A DNA stretch of 64,000 bases from Notamacropus eugenii (taxonomy: Eukaryota > Chordata > Mammalia > Diprotodontia > Macropodidae): NCBI RefSeq assembly GCF_028372415.1, contig NC_092878.1, positions 5,661,001-5,725,000 on the forward strand, in the 5' to 3' direction. The notes under the pieces are model-generated. The model saw only the letters and a list, made by a program, of their open reading frames with translations, made no database searches and was not told the origin of the DNA. Below are positions 1 through 11,249 of the stretch, in pieces. Numbering within the stretch: the stretch's first letter is position 1; each line of letters opens with the position of its first letter. Both the position numbers and the translations under genes were made by a program.

Positions 1-670
1 TTGTCTTTTCTTTACTGTTACTGATTTGGAGCATGTTTTCATGTTGTGAATAACTTACATTTCCTAATTTGGAAACCATCTGTTTGTATCTTTTGACCAC
101 TTACTGTGACCAAAGAAGAATCCGGGCTTCAACCAAGGAGGGAAAAATGCAAGGACCAGCAACTGGATTATAGCCAAGGGTACCATAAAAATTCCTCAGG
201 AATCCCAGATAATTAGGAAATTTTGAATTTTTTATAACTTTACTCCCACTTTAAATAACCAGCTTTCTTTGATACAGAGGTAAAATTCAGTATGACAAAT
301 AGAAACCCCAAAAGAAATATGGATTGTATAAAATTCCATATTGCCATCGTGGTCAAATGAGTTGTCCTTGTTCTTTGAAAATCTTGTCCTGAGTCAGATG
401 AGTCAAAAATAGAAAGACAAGAAGTTTCTCTGGAATGAACTACCTTCCTCCTCTACTCCTGCACAATCTAAACAGAGATGTCTTTTCCCCTACGGAATTC
501 TTACCATGCAGACCTTAGAGGATGTTCTTGGATGAATATGCCCTTGAAGTGGTACTTTTCCTTCCATTTGAGCAAATAATGACATCTGTCCTCATCCATT
601 CATTCTCCATCCCCCACCTGTCCTTATAATGACTCAAAATCATTAGTTGACTTGAATTCTGCCACTCAAT
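1..670. other. Non-repeat segment, member of an ancient tandem duplication (A/B)
   Basis: No gene is recognised. Bases about 60-500 align by eye, in order, with 12620-13060. Shared landmarks include a TGGATTATAGCC/TGGACTGCATCC stretch, GGTAAAATTC (280/12825), GTCAAATGA (353/12920) and GACAAGA near 417/12989. The match is diverged and gapped, as expected for an old duplication rather than a young repeat. Open frames here are short and not conserved between the two copies. Confidence 0.45.
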
Positions 671-674
671 CAGC

Positions 675-870
675 TGAAAAAATAGCCATAAGGTCAAAGA
701 TTTAGAGTTGGAAGGGGCCTCAGATGCCACCTAGTTCAACCAGATCATTTTGCAGATACAGATACTGAGGCTTAGCATGGTTAAATCACTTCCTAAGGTT
801 ATTAAGTGACTTGTCCAAAGATAAACAGATATTATGTGTCAGAAATAAACCAGTTCATAGGATCGTGTGT
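675..870 (-). repeat. MIR/THER-type CORE-SINE fragment
   Basis: The stretch reads as antisense MIR-class SINE: a lead 'TTTAGAGTTGGAAGGGGCC', then a GATACTGAGGC block and a decayed GTGACTTGTCCAAAG block corresponding to the MIR core. The same layout recurs many times in the window. Confidence 0.65.
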
Positions 871-879
871 ATCAAGGTG

Positions 880-1315
880 GCACAGGGGAATAAGGGTAAG
901 TTAAATGGGAAGATCTTTCCCATTTATAAATAGGCCCATATGACCTGCTTAAATCACATGGAAGCCTAAGTCACATGTGGTAGGTGGAACATTGTTGAAC
1001 AGGTAGAACAGGAAGGGTAGCGTAGAACTGGGAGGAAGTTGGTCAGAGCAGTTAGAGTGGAGGAGAGAAGACACAGGCAGGCATAGTTAGTGGTGTGTGT
1101 GTTTGTGGGGGTGGGAGGAGGCTTGGGAATGGCTTTGTACCCTGCAGTGCTAATGTGTATTGACTTCTTGGTTACTATGACAGATATGGCTTTCTGGTGT
1201 CTGAGTGTTTTTCTTCTGCTTTGTATATGGAGAGTCTGTTATATTTTGCAATTCAGAACTATGCCAGCATATTCATAGTCACCCTCAGTCCTGTGAATAT
1301 CGCCTTGGGGATATA
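880..1315. repeat. Unclassified interspersed-repeat-like stretch, possibly LTR-derived
   Basis: It starts near a GGGAAGATCTTTCCC motif that also occurs in the solo LTR at 36220-36830 (minus strand), followed by TTATAAATAGG. It has no long open frame. Terminal TG/CA ends and a target duplication were not found, so the LTR assignment is only a guess. Confidence 0.25.
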
Positions 1316-1319
1316 GGTT

Positions 1320-1500
1320 GATAAAGTGCTGAGCCTGGAGTCAGGAAGACTCATCTTCCTAAGCAGAAATCTGGCCTCAGTCACTTACTAATCATGTGAC
1401 CCTGGAAAAGTGACCCTGGGTTTCAGTGCCCTCTTCTGTAAAATGTGGATATTGGACTAGATAGCATCTAATACCCACATCTAGATCAATGATGATATGA
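1320..1500 (+). repeat. MIR/THER-type SINE fragment
   Basis: Sense-oriented MIR layout: a GAGTCAGGAAGACTC-like region, 'CTTACTAATCATGTGACC', then a decayed CTTCTGTAAAATG block and a TGGACTAGAT tail. These are standard core-SINE landmarks. Confidence 0.6.
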
Positions 1501-1800
1501 TTTTTGGATTTGAGTTGTCAAAGCAATGAAGGATAGGAATATTAAAATATGATCCAAGGTCAAGAGAATGATTGTTCAGAGGTAATTAATAATAGCAACT
1601 ATAATAATAGTTTTGTGATTAGGACATGAAGACCTTCCCAAGATCAGGTTCAATAAAGGGTTTTGAAACACGATAAAAATAAACTGTCACCATGTGAAAA
1701 GTGAGAACTGATTAAAATCAATATAAGATCAATGAAATTAGCCAGCTAGAGCAGTGTCCTTCCCATAAAGTCCTTGATTGTCCTAAATTGTCTCCTGAAA
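1500..1800. other. Duplicated non-repeat segment C (first copy)
   Basis: No gene is seen. The segment resembles 13380-13720: both carry a 'ACGATAAAAATAAA/TTGGTAAAAATAAA' block, a CACCATGT motif and an AATCAATATAA motif in the same order. In the second copy an L2 fragment interrupts the segment. Confidence 0.4.
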
Positions 1801-1926
1801 TTATAACAGTGAGACACCAATCTAAAGCGTACTAACATACAATACGTTATAAGCTACTATGAGCTACTCAATTGTATTTTAATACACAGAGGAGAATGTT
1901 ATAACAGTAGAGATTCAGCTTGTACC

Positions 1927-2241
1927 ATGTCTGAAAAATCAGGAGAGTCTTCAAGTGGAAATTTTTCATTTTCAGCCAGCATTGATTCTGGATTACCACA
2001 ATCAGTTCTTGGGAAAGAAATGACACAGAATGGGAAAGGGCAATTTGTCAAGCTCCTCAAGTTTGATGGAAACATGAGAAGATCAAATGCCTTGCATTCT
2101 AAAGATATACTCCTGCAGCAACCTAATTTTTTATATTTTGGTCTCATGAGTGGCCTTACTTTCATGAGGAAGGAATACCCTGTGCAAGCAACTGGTACCC
2201 CAAGTTCTTTCGACAGATATATGTATTTGAATAAATAAATG
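1927..2241 (+). CDS. Unrecognised 104-codon open frame starting with ATG
   Basis: An ATG at 1927 opens a frame of about 103 residues that stops just before an AATAAATAAA sequence at 2230-2240. The peptide starts MSEKSGESSSGNFSFSASID and has no recognisable domain, signal peptide or membrane segment. The opposite strand is also open over most of the same interval, which weakens the coding argument. There is no upstream promoter or clear splice-site evidence. It could be a fragment of a processed pseudogene with a polyadenylation signal, or chance. I would not treat it as a gene without transcript support. Confidence 0.15.
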
Positions 2242-2344
2242 GACATCTCAGTTTATCAAGTGGGATTCTTGTGTGTTTAGCCAGTGCAAATTTGTTCCCC
2301 AGACCCTGAGCACTTTTGATTTGACAAAAGGGAACTCCTCAGAG

Positions 2345-2430
2345 TTTAGGCAACTAGTATTAAGTAGCTCCTATATGCCAGGCACTGTGCTAAGTGCTGG
2401 GGGTGGGGGTGGGGACAAGGAAAAGCAAAG
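2345..2430 (-). repeat. L2 LINE 3'-end fragment
   Basis: Antisense L2 3' end: AAGTAGCTCCTATATGCCAGG, then CACTGTGCTAAGTGCTGGGG. These are hallmark L2 terminal sequences. Confidence 0.7.
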
Positions 2431-2639
2431 CCCATCCTAGGTCTCAAAAAGTGAAAAGTCAGACAGCATCTGAAGAATTCAAGGTCAGGCTTTGACCTGA
2501 AGTGAACCCCATTAGACTTTTGTCACTAAAAGAGGTTTAGTGAGAGGCAGCTAATTACTGCAGAGCAGGCCTCTTAGCTTCAGCATCAAACATGTCTGTA
2601 GTGAGATGGTAGAAAGCATGTTGACAAACATGATCACAC

Positions 2640-2910
2640 TTGAGATCCCAGATTTAGACCTGCAAGGGGCCTTGAACATCATTGAGTCTAAGTTCTGCAT
2701 TCATTGACTTGGTTCCACCATGTAATCTCTCTCAGCTTCAGTTTCTCAACTTTAAAAGGAACCAAGTGGTTGTGGTCATTTGGTTTATTGTACAGATATG
2801 GGCACTTGACAAGATTAAATGACAGGGTCAAATGAAATAGCTGAGCCAGGATTGGAACCCTGGATTCCCTAACTCCAAACCCAGCTGCTCTTTCTGGTGT
2901 ACTGCACAAT
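2640..2910 (-). repeat. MIR/THER-type SINE, interrupted
   Basis: The SINE lead (TTTAGACCTGCAAGGGGCC) and the distal part (GAGCCAGGATTGGAACCC, then CCAGCTGCTCTTTCTGG) are antisense MIR-like. The middle (about 2708-2790) is different and contains a short inverted pair CTTGGTTCC/GGAACCAAG. Confidence 0.55.
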
Positions 2911-4379
2911 ACCTGTCACCCAAGTGTTTCCCATGCTATCCATGTGAGACAGGTATTTTATAGAAAATGAAACTGAATCTTAGTGACTTGTCACTTAGGA
3001 TATGATAATTGGGAGAACCAGGGAAACTCATCTTCTGACCACTCTTCAGTAGTTGTATGCATAAAATTATGCATAAAATCCATGGGTTAAGACTTGAATA
3101 TATCTTGGCCCTAGGTGAGGCGAGACAGGAAGAAAAATGGAAAGACAAGAAATTAACTTGAAACAAATACTTACCGTTAGCACAATTTAATGGAGATGTC
3201 TACAGCCCTCCAGAAATGAGGAGCTGAAGAGGAATTTCAAAGACAGATAATTCACAGAAACATGGTAACACTGAAATGGTTTAATATTAAAGACCTACTT
3301 TCTGATCTCTTTTGTTTACTTCTGCTTCTGACACCAGAAAATACCCAACAAATGGACATTTTGTTTCTTCCAGCTGACTTCCTCCGTCTCCAGACCTGAA
3401 ATGATTTTTAATGATTCAAAAAAAAAACCAACAAATGAATTTCAATGCATTTGATAAATATATTTATATATTTATGTATGTATATACTTAATATGTCTAT
3501 GTCATATAAACACAGATCACCCTGGAGCCCAGGGTGCTGTCTAGAGGCCAGGTAGGTTACATTTCACTCTTCCCTCAGGAATTCTCTAGTACCCTTAAGG
3601 AGGTTTGAGGTACCTAAGTCTCTCTGCAAATGACTCGAACCCATACCAGTGATAATCCCCCCTGAATAGTGGGCAATAGTCCCTTGCACCCCAGTTCCGT
3701 TTATCCCCTTAATAGATTAACTTTTACACAGAAATATTCACTTCAGAATGCATAATCACAAATAACCTTCTTCCAACACTTCAGTCTGTGGAAAGGGGAA
3801 GCGATTACATGGGTAGCTTAGCTTGGTGCCCATAGAGAACAGTTGCAGCAAGTTCAACTCCACCCACCCCCCCGCCCCGCTTCCCTTGCACTCAAGTTCT
3901 AGGCACCCTGGCTGCTTAGGGCTTCCTTGTTGGGCTGACTGGCTGCACTCTTCCACTTTAATCTGGGCTCCACTGTTTCCATGGTTTGAACTCCTATGTC
4001 CAGTGGGGATAACCAATGGCACCTGAAACTGAAGAGGTCAAACCAAAGAGAACCATTTCTCAGAGTTGAAGGCAGAATAAAAGAGGGAAGAGGGAAAAGA
4101 AATCCTTCCCCTCTCACTAGTTCAATTCATGGCACCCTTATGATCTCCACCTTCTGGACCCATCAGATGAATGCCTCAAAAGAGCACAGCAGAAAGAAGG
4201 AGCATGGTAGAAAAAGAGGAAGTGACTCAGTTTCACCAATTTTAAAGATAATGGGCAACGAATCAAAAGAAGCTATCCCTACCTATGGAGTTGGGTACTC
4301 ACGGAGCTCTAGTTAAGCAAACTGGGCATGTTCAGAAGTCTCCTTAAGGGCATCTCCATGTTAAAAGAGAAGGGCATGT
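2911..4379. other. Intergenic stretch, no confident feature
   Basis: This holds a short MIR-like antisense trace near 2935-3000, an AT-rich patch at 3455-3510 and a C-run at 3868-3883. Open frames reach about 106 codons on both strands (3996-4316 plus; 3756-4022 minus). They overlap each other and look like nothing known, so no coding call is made. Confidence 0.5.
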
Positions 4380-5380
4380 CCAGAGAAGCCTGTGTTACAC
4401 ATGTGTTTATGTATTTACATACATAAATATATATGTGTATACACACACATATATTTATAACCCAAGCCCTTTGGTATGAGACTCTCCTGATTGGTGATAA
4501 TGCTTATGACCTGGATGAGGGATAGAGCAAAGTTGATGAGACCAGGAGAGAAGAGAGGTTATATGTATATATGTATCTATGATATATGTATGTATGTATG
4601 TACATATACATATACGCACATATAAATAATATGCAAATCCTATTCCAATAACTAGGCCAAACCTGGAGAGCGCCAGGGGTTCTCAAGGACATGTCCTTGG
4701 TCTGCAAAATCTGGTAGCACTTCACAAGCTGAAAGGTCATAATTTGGGGATGCAGTGATGGAATAAAATCAGAGATCCAGTCTCCTCTCCTCTCTTTTGG
4801 AACACAGACATAATACACACATGGCTTGATATCATTATATTGATCACTGTATCTCTCTCTACAGATGTATGCATTCATGTACATATGCAATGTGTATACA
4901 CAAAAATATATAGACTAATTTTATATGTGTTTATTACATACATGTGGATATGTGTATGTATGCACACATATATAAAAAGAGAGAGAATCCCAAAAGTCTT
5001 AGTATAATTTTAATTTTTAACTGCTTAAAACTGCCCTAACACTTTTGGGAAACTCTACATATGTATGTGATGTATTGTGTGTCTGTACATGTGTACACAC
5101 ATATGTTCTATATAGGTATGTATACATTATGTATATTTTGCATATGTATATATAGGGAATAATATTTTGAGAAAGATGGGGAATGGGCAAGCCAAATCAT
5201 AGATTACCAAAACCAGATATGGTTTTAAAAAATATGTTCCAGGATTTGTTTCATATGTATGGTGGTATGCATATGTATGTACATATGTATTATACACAAA
5301 TAATCCTATGTGTATTGAGTCTGTACATGGATTTACACATACGTAAATATAGTTCTGTACTTATAATTTAATCGGGGATA
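4380..5380. repeat. AT-rich simple-repeat region (TATG/CATA-like)
   Basis: Blocks of degenerate TATG, TACA and TATA tandem repeats recur at about 4395-4460, 4560-4630, 4860-4980, 5050-5160 and 5255-5350, separated by ordinary sequence. Open frames rich in Tyr, Met and Ile here are by-products of the repeats. Confidence 0.7.
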
Positions 5381-5719
5381 AAATAGCTGTTTCTGGTACA
5401 AAAATGTCTTCTAATGATGCAGATTGCCAACTCATTTCTAACTAACTGTCTTAGTTTCTCAGGGCACTGAGAGGGTAAAAGAAAGATCCAACATGATAGA
5501 GACGGTACATTGTAGTGGCCCAGGCAACTCTCAGAGACTGAATATTGTAGATGGTCTGCTAGTACGCATCACTAGAGGGCAAATCCACATTAAGAGTAGC
5601 TTGTTACCTCGGCTAATTTTTATCTTGCTACTTTTGTATTTACTTCATTCATCCATTTGAAGAGGAGTGTTGATAGTAAAGTGTAACTAAAGTGAAAAAA
5701 CAACAAAAAAACAGACGTT
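5381..5719. other. No recognisable feature
   Basis: Read on both strands. It contains a short A-rich tract at 5693-5712 just before the SINE, but no open frame or repeat landmark that I can name. Confidence 0.5.
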
Positions 5720-5870
5720 GTAGCAATAGGTAGGTGGTGTAGTGGATAGAATACTCTACTTGGAGTCAAGAGATCTGAGTTCGAATCCTGATTCACACAC
5801 TCATTGAGTCACCCTGGGCAAATCACTTAACTGTTATGGAGTAGCCTGCTTACAATGTGGACACTCAGAC
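5720..5870 (+). repeat. tRNA-derived SINE (marsupial MAR1/WSINE-like head)
   Basis: The head has an internal RNA polymerase III promoter: a box-A-like TAGTGGATAG near 5749 and a near-perfect box B, GAGTTCGAATCC, at 5777-5788. A SINE core follows (ACCCTGGGCAAATCACTTAAC). The 3' part is decayed. Confidence 0.75.
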
Positions 5871-5934
5871 TGAAGGAGAAAGGTATTTTATAATCCCTGT
5901 GGCCCAGGATGCTGTTTTAGACATAAGTTCTCTT

Positions 5935-6910
5935 TTTTTTCCCTTCACAGTTCTCCTATCAAGGACTCGAGAGATTATCACTGTTGTTTTGGACAACGAT
6001 GATTAAGCCCTCTCCAAAATGAATGTATTTACTGGAAAATTTCATTAATTCTGAAATTTGTCTCCCTTCAAAGATAAAATAGCGAAATGTGTCTCCAAGT
6101 AAAGACCTTGCAAAAAGAGATTGAGAACAATGAGAGTGAAAAAAAATGAATAGGGCCAGAGAGGGGTAGTGAAATAGAAACAAGGTCTAGAAAGAGGAGG
6201 TGAAAGTGAAATTTTGAGAGAAAGAAAAATCTGGAAGAACAACAGAGCAGAATTTCAGAGAGAAGATTGTAGTAGAAATACAGGGAGATGGCTAAGGAGA
6301 CCAAGGGGCTGGAGGTTAAGGACGTAGAGTCAGGAATGTAGAAGAAAGATAGGTGAAGAATGGGCAGCTGAGGAGGGGCACCGAAAAGATTCCCAAACTG
6401 GGAAGCCAGACATACTACATGCTTCAGTTAAAGCTTAAGTGAAAATACCCACGTAAAGGAAATGTTACAACATTGAGCAGGGCAATAGGATTCAGAAAGA
6501 AGGAGGCATAAAAATGGACCTACCGAAGAGACACTATGTCCCTTAAACACAGAGGTGAAGAAACTGACTTGCTTTCAAACTTCCCTGAAACCCTCCATTT
6601 TACATGCTTCTTCCTTAGGCTCAGAAAATCCCTAAAACCTGTATTATTTTTTCTTACTCTCCATATTCACCCACTGAGTCTCCACCTACTTTCCTTCTCT
6701 TTTGTCTAAAGCTTTTCTATGGGAAATCTATACCTATCTATCTATACCTTGAATAAACCCCAAGAATCCCTAGGACTGAGATACCCTTCAGGATGGCAGT
6801 TGATGGGCATCTCAGAATTCTACCTTTTTAAAATATTGATTTCCAACCCTTTTCCCAGTACATTCCAGATTCAGATCTCTTCTTGGGTCTCAGAAGGGAG
6901 GGACGAGGGG
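5935..6910. other. Duplicated non-repeat segments F and G (first copy)
   Basis: The purine-rich block 6140-6240 resembles 19975-20060 (shared GAAATTTTGAGAGAA-like run). Block 6600-6900 resembles 8640-8900, 11390-11700 and 20400-20720 (shared AATTCTAC..TTTTTAAAATATTGA..TTCCAA motif followed by CAGATTCAGATCTCTTC). No domain is recognised in any frame. Confidence 0.4.
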
Positions 6911-7059
6911 GGTTAGACCAGGAAAGGCAGCGTGTCTCAGGCACTGCTTGGTATCTCTGTCCCCTTCCTATGACAGAAGAAATCTGTTGATGTGTGTGCT
7001 TGGCCATGTGACTAGGTGTCCCGATGATCAGAATGACATCCTGCTAGAGCTGCTGAAAG

Positions 7060-7195
7060 GGAGCTTAGGTAAAACCTATCAATTTTGCTCATGAGGCAAG
7101 AGATTCAGAAATAAACTGATTTGCCTGAGGTCGTTCAGCTATTTATTGACCCAAAGTTCCCTCAGTTCTCAAAACTGCAGGCTCTTTTTCCCCCT
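7060..7195 (-). repeat. MIR-type SINE fragment, decayed
   Basis: An antisense MIR-like pattern (TGAGGCAAGAGATTCAG, CTGATTTGCCTGAGGTCGTTCAGCT) marks an old copy. Confidence 0.5.
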
Positions 7196-8345
7196 CTCTC
7201 AGTTACATTCTGGGTCTCCTAGCACTCATGGCTCTACTCATTCCTTTCAGCCAGATAAAATTGCCCTTGGACTCTGAGATTGTGGCTGTCTCTAAATCCT
7301 CTTCCTGTCACTGCAGGTTGTTGGGCTCTGTCTTCTTGTTTCAGCTGCAGTGGATGTTGCATTAACAATGGTCTTTGGGTGGTAATGGTGAATTGAAGTG
7401 GGTGTTGTCATGGAATGGGTGAATCCACCCCCACTGGGCTAACTGGCTGAGATTCTACAGCTTGTCTTTTCAAGGGTGAGTCACCTTGAAGTGATTCCTA
7501 ACGTCTTCCTTACTCTGGGTTGGGATTTGACAACAAATTCCCTGTCGATGACCAAAGTTTCCTCTTGGAAGTTCAGATCAGTGGACCACAATGGCAGGTC
7601 TGATACTGATGACTGGACCTGAGTTTGACTATACCCTCTTTTTGTTTCCTTTTCTTTGGGCTTCTCACAGAACTCCTCCTTTGGGGGTGGGGTAGGGTAA
7701 AGTGATTAATTTCTCCTCTTAGGAAATCTGATAAGTAATCTTTGGAGGTTAGGTGTCCATTTCCTGTCCCATGATGGTAATGCTACTGCTGGGGAAAGCC
7801 CTCATAGCAATTTCTTCTGATAGCTCTGATGCCTAGATCTAGGACTTTTCTAAATGGGCCCAAATCAGCTTCCATCTTCACAGCTACATCAATCATAGCA
7901 TGACATAGGTGTAGTATGGACACCTGACCCATTTGTCCTCCCCTGAGACAACTTTCTGATTGGAGGAGACACAAATGAAGCAAGTCAGAGGAAGAGGATT
8001 CCTCCATCTTCATCTCTGCCTCAAAAGGGCAGTAACTGTCAGGGTTAATGTTTGGGGACTCTGTGTTCAGATGGTCAAGACTAGAGTGAAGGTTCCAATA
8101 CTCTTGAGAACTCTTCCTCCCCTCTGCCCCACCCCATCAGTTTGCTTTTCCAATAGCTGCTTATCTTTCTTCTGCCTGAAAAACTTGAGAGCCAGGGCAG
8201 GGAAGCCAAGATCAAGGCAGAGTCAAGGCTCAAGGTTCCACTGAGCCAATCTGCAAGAACAGATTATACCAGAAGTGCCAGAGCTCAACCAATCCCAGTT
8301 TCCCTCTCCAGCGTTATTAGTAAGGGAATTCTGAATTCAAGAGAG
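7196..8345 (-). pseudogene. Possible decayed exon cluster, duplicated segments D/E (first copy)
   Basis: The stretch aligns in order with 17.9-19.4 kb. Examples are TTGGGCTCT (7323/18000), the region around 7870 with 18300 (GTGAAG within an open minus-strand frame), and TTAGTAAGGGAATT at 8317/19354. On the minus strand 7783-8013 stays open (about 76 codons), and a translated match to the second copy is visible around 7300 (S-T-x-A-E-T pattern against STPIEAEETP). Frames are broken elsewhere. The parent gene is not recognised. Non-coding duplicated DNA explains this equally well. Confidence 0.2.
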
Positions 8346-9250
8346 GAGAGAGGGAACAAAGTAGCAACAAATTCGCATGTCTTTCATACCCATGAGTCCT
8401 GGTTCATTTTATCCTTCTCTTCCAATGGGATTTGTAGGTGACCCTGTTTTGGAATGTTTGTGGTGAGGAAATATAAGGAAAGTTGAAAGGTAATTACCAC
8501 CCAATGACAGAACAAGAGACCTGTAAAGCTTAACTCAGTTCTCTTTTTATTTTGAATTACCATTCAGAAACTCACTTCAAACTTGACCTGATCAGTTTTC
8601 CAAGAATTATCATTGCACTTTTTGTGTCTGAAGGGCAATATAGCCACCAAATCCCAAAGATTAGATTTTCCAACCTCTTACCTTCCATCACTACTGAGTC
8701 CTTGGCTGTCTTCTCCTTTGTGTCCACAGCTTTTTCCTGGGACACCCCCCCCTCCCCCGCCATATGCACTTAACTCAAATGATCCCATCAATTACCTATC
8801 TCTAGGTGTTAGGGGATCTCTGAATTCTACTATTTTGAAACACTGACTTTCAAACCTTTCCTAGCTTATTCTGGATTTAGGTCTCTTTGCAAGAAATTTG
8901 GGAGTCCGTAGATTTGTGACCCTTCTGGATTATTCTAGGCTTCTAGGAGTTACAACTGAGGATCATTTGAAGAACACCAGCCCTTGGCGGGGGGATGGGG
9001 AGGGCAACCCTGAAGGTATAGTCATTCTTAACAGTTCCCCTATTCTCCTTCTGAGTCAGGAATTCCCTGATCCTCCAAACTCCACCCCATCCCAGCTTTT
9101 CTTTTCCACATCTTCCTTCTCCAGCTTCTCTTCCATTCAGATACCAATAGTTTTTTACTACATTTATTTCATTCACTCTATTCGTTCACTCTTGTCTTGA
9201 TAGCTTTTTTCCTTTTCTATATTCCCAACATGCAGAGATCCATAACAGAG
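8346..9250. other. Duplicated segments G/H (second copy)
   Basis: Block 8640-8900 pairs with 6600-6900, 11390-11700 and 20400-20720, and block 9080-9230 pairs with 11850-12030. On the minus strand 8572-8769 is open, with a charged peptide (QEKAVDTKEKTAKDSVVMEG) ending at a GTAAGA donor-like site. That frame is not kept in the other copies. A C-run lies at 8744-8759. Confidence 0.35.
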
Positions 9251-9415
9251 GTTATAGAATCAATAAATTCATGACACTTGAAGGGTTGCCTGGCCAAACC
9301 TCATTTTCTAGTTGAGGAATTAGGAGAAAAGTTGGCTTAGCCAATATATGTAACAAGTGCCATTACCAAGATCAAGATCCAGGTTTCTTATTGTCTGCCT
9401 CCTCCATCATCTTAT
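9250..9415 (-). repeat. MIR-type SINE fragment, decayed
   Basis: Antisense MIR-like order (CCTCATTTTCTAGTTGAGGAA, then a decayed core and AAGATCCAGGTTTCTTATTGTCTGCCTCC). It is highly diverged. Confidence 0.45.
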
Positions 9416-9447
9416 CTCTTATCTCATCTCATCTCTCTCTCCCTCTT

Positions 9448-9451
<4 letters not shown>

Positions 9452-9478
<27 letters not shown>

Positions 9479-9479
9479 C
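9452..9479. repeat. (CA)n microsatellite
   Basis: About 13 uninterrupted CA dinucleotides, preceded by a CT-rich ATCTC tract. Confidence 0.95.
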
Positions 9480-9904
9480 TTTTAAGTTTAAAAGCTTAAA
9501 TTCTGTATGAATTTTAGGTATTCCTTTTTAGGTATTCTTTTCATCACTGCAATATTTTTAACTATATTCTCTTGTGCCCAGCGTTTTTAAGTTTAGTATC
9601 CCAGTTCTCGAAAGGAATGTCTTTTGACTGCTTTGTGGGGTTGATTAGACTCAGTATTAGTGTCAAATGGAAACAACAGAAAGATAATCCATCTTCCTGT
9701 TAACATAATTCATATCACACTCCCTCTGCTCTGTTCATTCAGCATGAACCAAATGAGTTTCTTTTCCTGTTGGGTAAGGATCTCTCTTCCTGCATCTCAC
9801 CTGAAGTTCCTGGGGGTGATCACAAGGATAGAAGGAAAAGGCCAGGGATAGTAAAAGGAAGAAGTTAGAAAAGCAAGAAATTGGAACAAAAGGTCAAGAA
9901 AAAG
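9480..9904. other. No recognisable feature
   Basis: Read on both strands. The 63-codon open frame at 9660-9851 has no recognisable domain and no counterpart in the duplicated segments. Confidence 0.5.
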
Positions 9905-10335
9905 GATAATAGAATTTCAGAGTCGGAAGGGAACCCAGTGGTCATCGAGTCCAACTCCTAACTGAAAAAGAATCCTCTCTACAACATGCATAGTCTTTGC
10001 TGATTTTTAATGGTGGGGAACTCACTCCTTCAAGAAGCAGCCCATTCTTGGATAGTTTTCATTGCTAGGAAGCTTTTCTTTTCATCAAACCCAAATTTTA
10101 CCTCTTTGTAATTTCTACTCTTTGTTTTCCTATCCCTCTGCCCCCTAGGACCAAGAATAACACTTTCTAATCTCTCCTCTCGGGGGAAACCTATTAAATG
10201 CAATTGTGTCACCAGTAAGTCTTCAGGCATTACTAGATGGCTATAACCCAGACTGAGCTCTCCATCCTCGTTGCTTTCTTTGGAGTACTGAACTGAACCC
10301 CAAACTCCAGATGTGATCAAGATAAAAAAGAAATC
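9905..10335 (-). repeat. L3/CR1 LINE 3'-end fragment
   Basis: Antisense CR1/L3 terminal region: 'GAGTCCAACTCCTAACTG', 'AAAAGAATCCTCTCTACAAC', 'GGGGAACTCACTCCTTCAAG', 'GGAAGCTTTTCTTTTCATCA' and 'CTCTTTGTAATTTCTACTC'. The order matches CR1 3' ends in mammals. Other copies in the window are at 13735, 17170 and 21085. Confidence 0.75.
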
Positions 10336-10712
10336 TATTACTGTGGAATGCTGATTGCAGAGTGGAAGAGAAGGAAGACACTGGAGAAAAGTCACGTGTG
10401 TGTAAAAATCATTGAAGTAACAAGTCATACTACTTACCTCTGATATTCAAAATAAATCTCCATTCTGATATCTCAACATGGCATGGGATTTTGAAGGCTC
10501 TGCCAGTGGACAATGAGATGGACAGGCACCACTAAAAACTGGAAAGGCTTTTGAGTATGAGTCAGGTAATGTCTGTCATTCAGAGAATGGTGGAGTTAAG
10601 TTCAGAGAAGTGTTCATTTCCAGAGAGTTGGATAAGAGATGAATTTATCAGGCCACAGAAAACTCAGGAAGAGCAGTGAATGAGGAGAAGAGACCACTGA
10701 CATTTGCACTGT

Positions 10713-10713
<1 letters not shown>
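10336..10713. other. No recognisable feature
   Basis: Read on both strands. No open frame with recognisable content and no named repeat was seen. Confidence 0.5.

Positions 10714-10754
<41 letters not shown>
10714..10754. repeat. (GA)n microsatellite
   Basis: About 20 uninterrupted AG units. Confidence 0.95.
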
Positions 10755-10756
<2 letters not shown>

Positions 10757-10794
10757 TCAAACAGATAAGATCACAGATGAAATAATGAGAAGAG

Positions 10795-10955
10795 AGTAGA
10801 GTGGTGTGAAAGTCCTGGATTTCAAGTCAAAAGATCTGGGCTCCAATTGAGACCTGCTACTTACTAATCCCTGTATAGATTGAGCAAATCATTTAACCTC
10901 TTTTGGCTTCAGATAGGTGAAAATGACCTCAGTGCTCCCTTTATTTTTAATGTAT
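10795..10955 (+). repeat. MIR/THER-type SINE fragment
   Basis: Sense SINE order: TTTCAAGTCAAAAGATCTGGG, 'CTGCTACTTACTAATCC', 'GAGCAAATCATTTAACCTC', 'TTTGGCTTCAG', then AAAATGACC. Confidence 0.65.
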
Positions 10956-11240
10956 GGTCCACAAAGGCCTGAAGGTAGTTCAAAATGCTATTGGTGGAGG
11001 GACAAAATCATAAATCTCTGAAGTAATTAAATGACATTTTGAAAGTGGAACACAGATATGGATTGGTTAATGGAGTTTTCCAGAGCGTGTAGGGTGAAAG
11101 TAAGGAATATAAAGCCAGAAGGAAAGGAATTTGGAAGGGTCCTGCCAAAACAAATCTTGCTTCTTTCCCTTTTCTGCCTTAGCCTAAGCCTGCCCCTCAG
11201 TCCAGCAAACTTGAAAAATACTTTTGCTATTATTTGCTAT
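10956..11240. other. No recognisable feature
   Basis: Read on both strands. One 63-codon plus-strand frame (11058-11249) has a hydrophobic C-terminal half but no recognisable identity. Confidence 0.45.
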
Positions 11241-11249
11241 GGATACTAG

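Noticed and set aside
5740-5815. Functional tRNA gene suggested by A and B boxes
   Set aside because: The sequence continues into a SINE core, and no tRNA cloverleaf or anticodon stem could be drawn.
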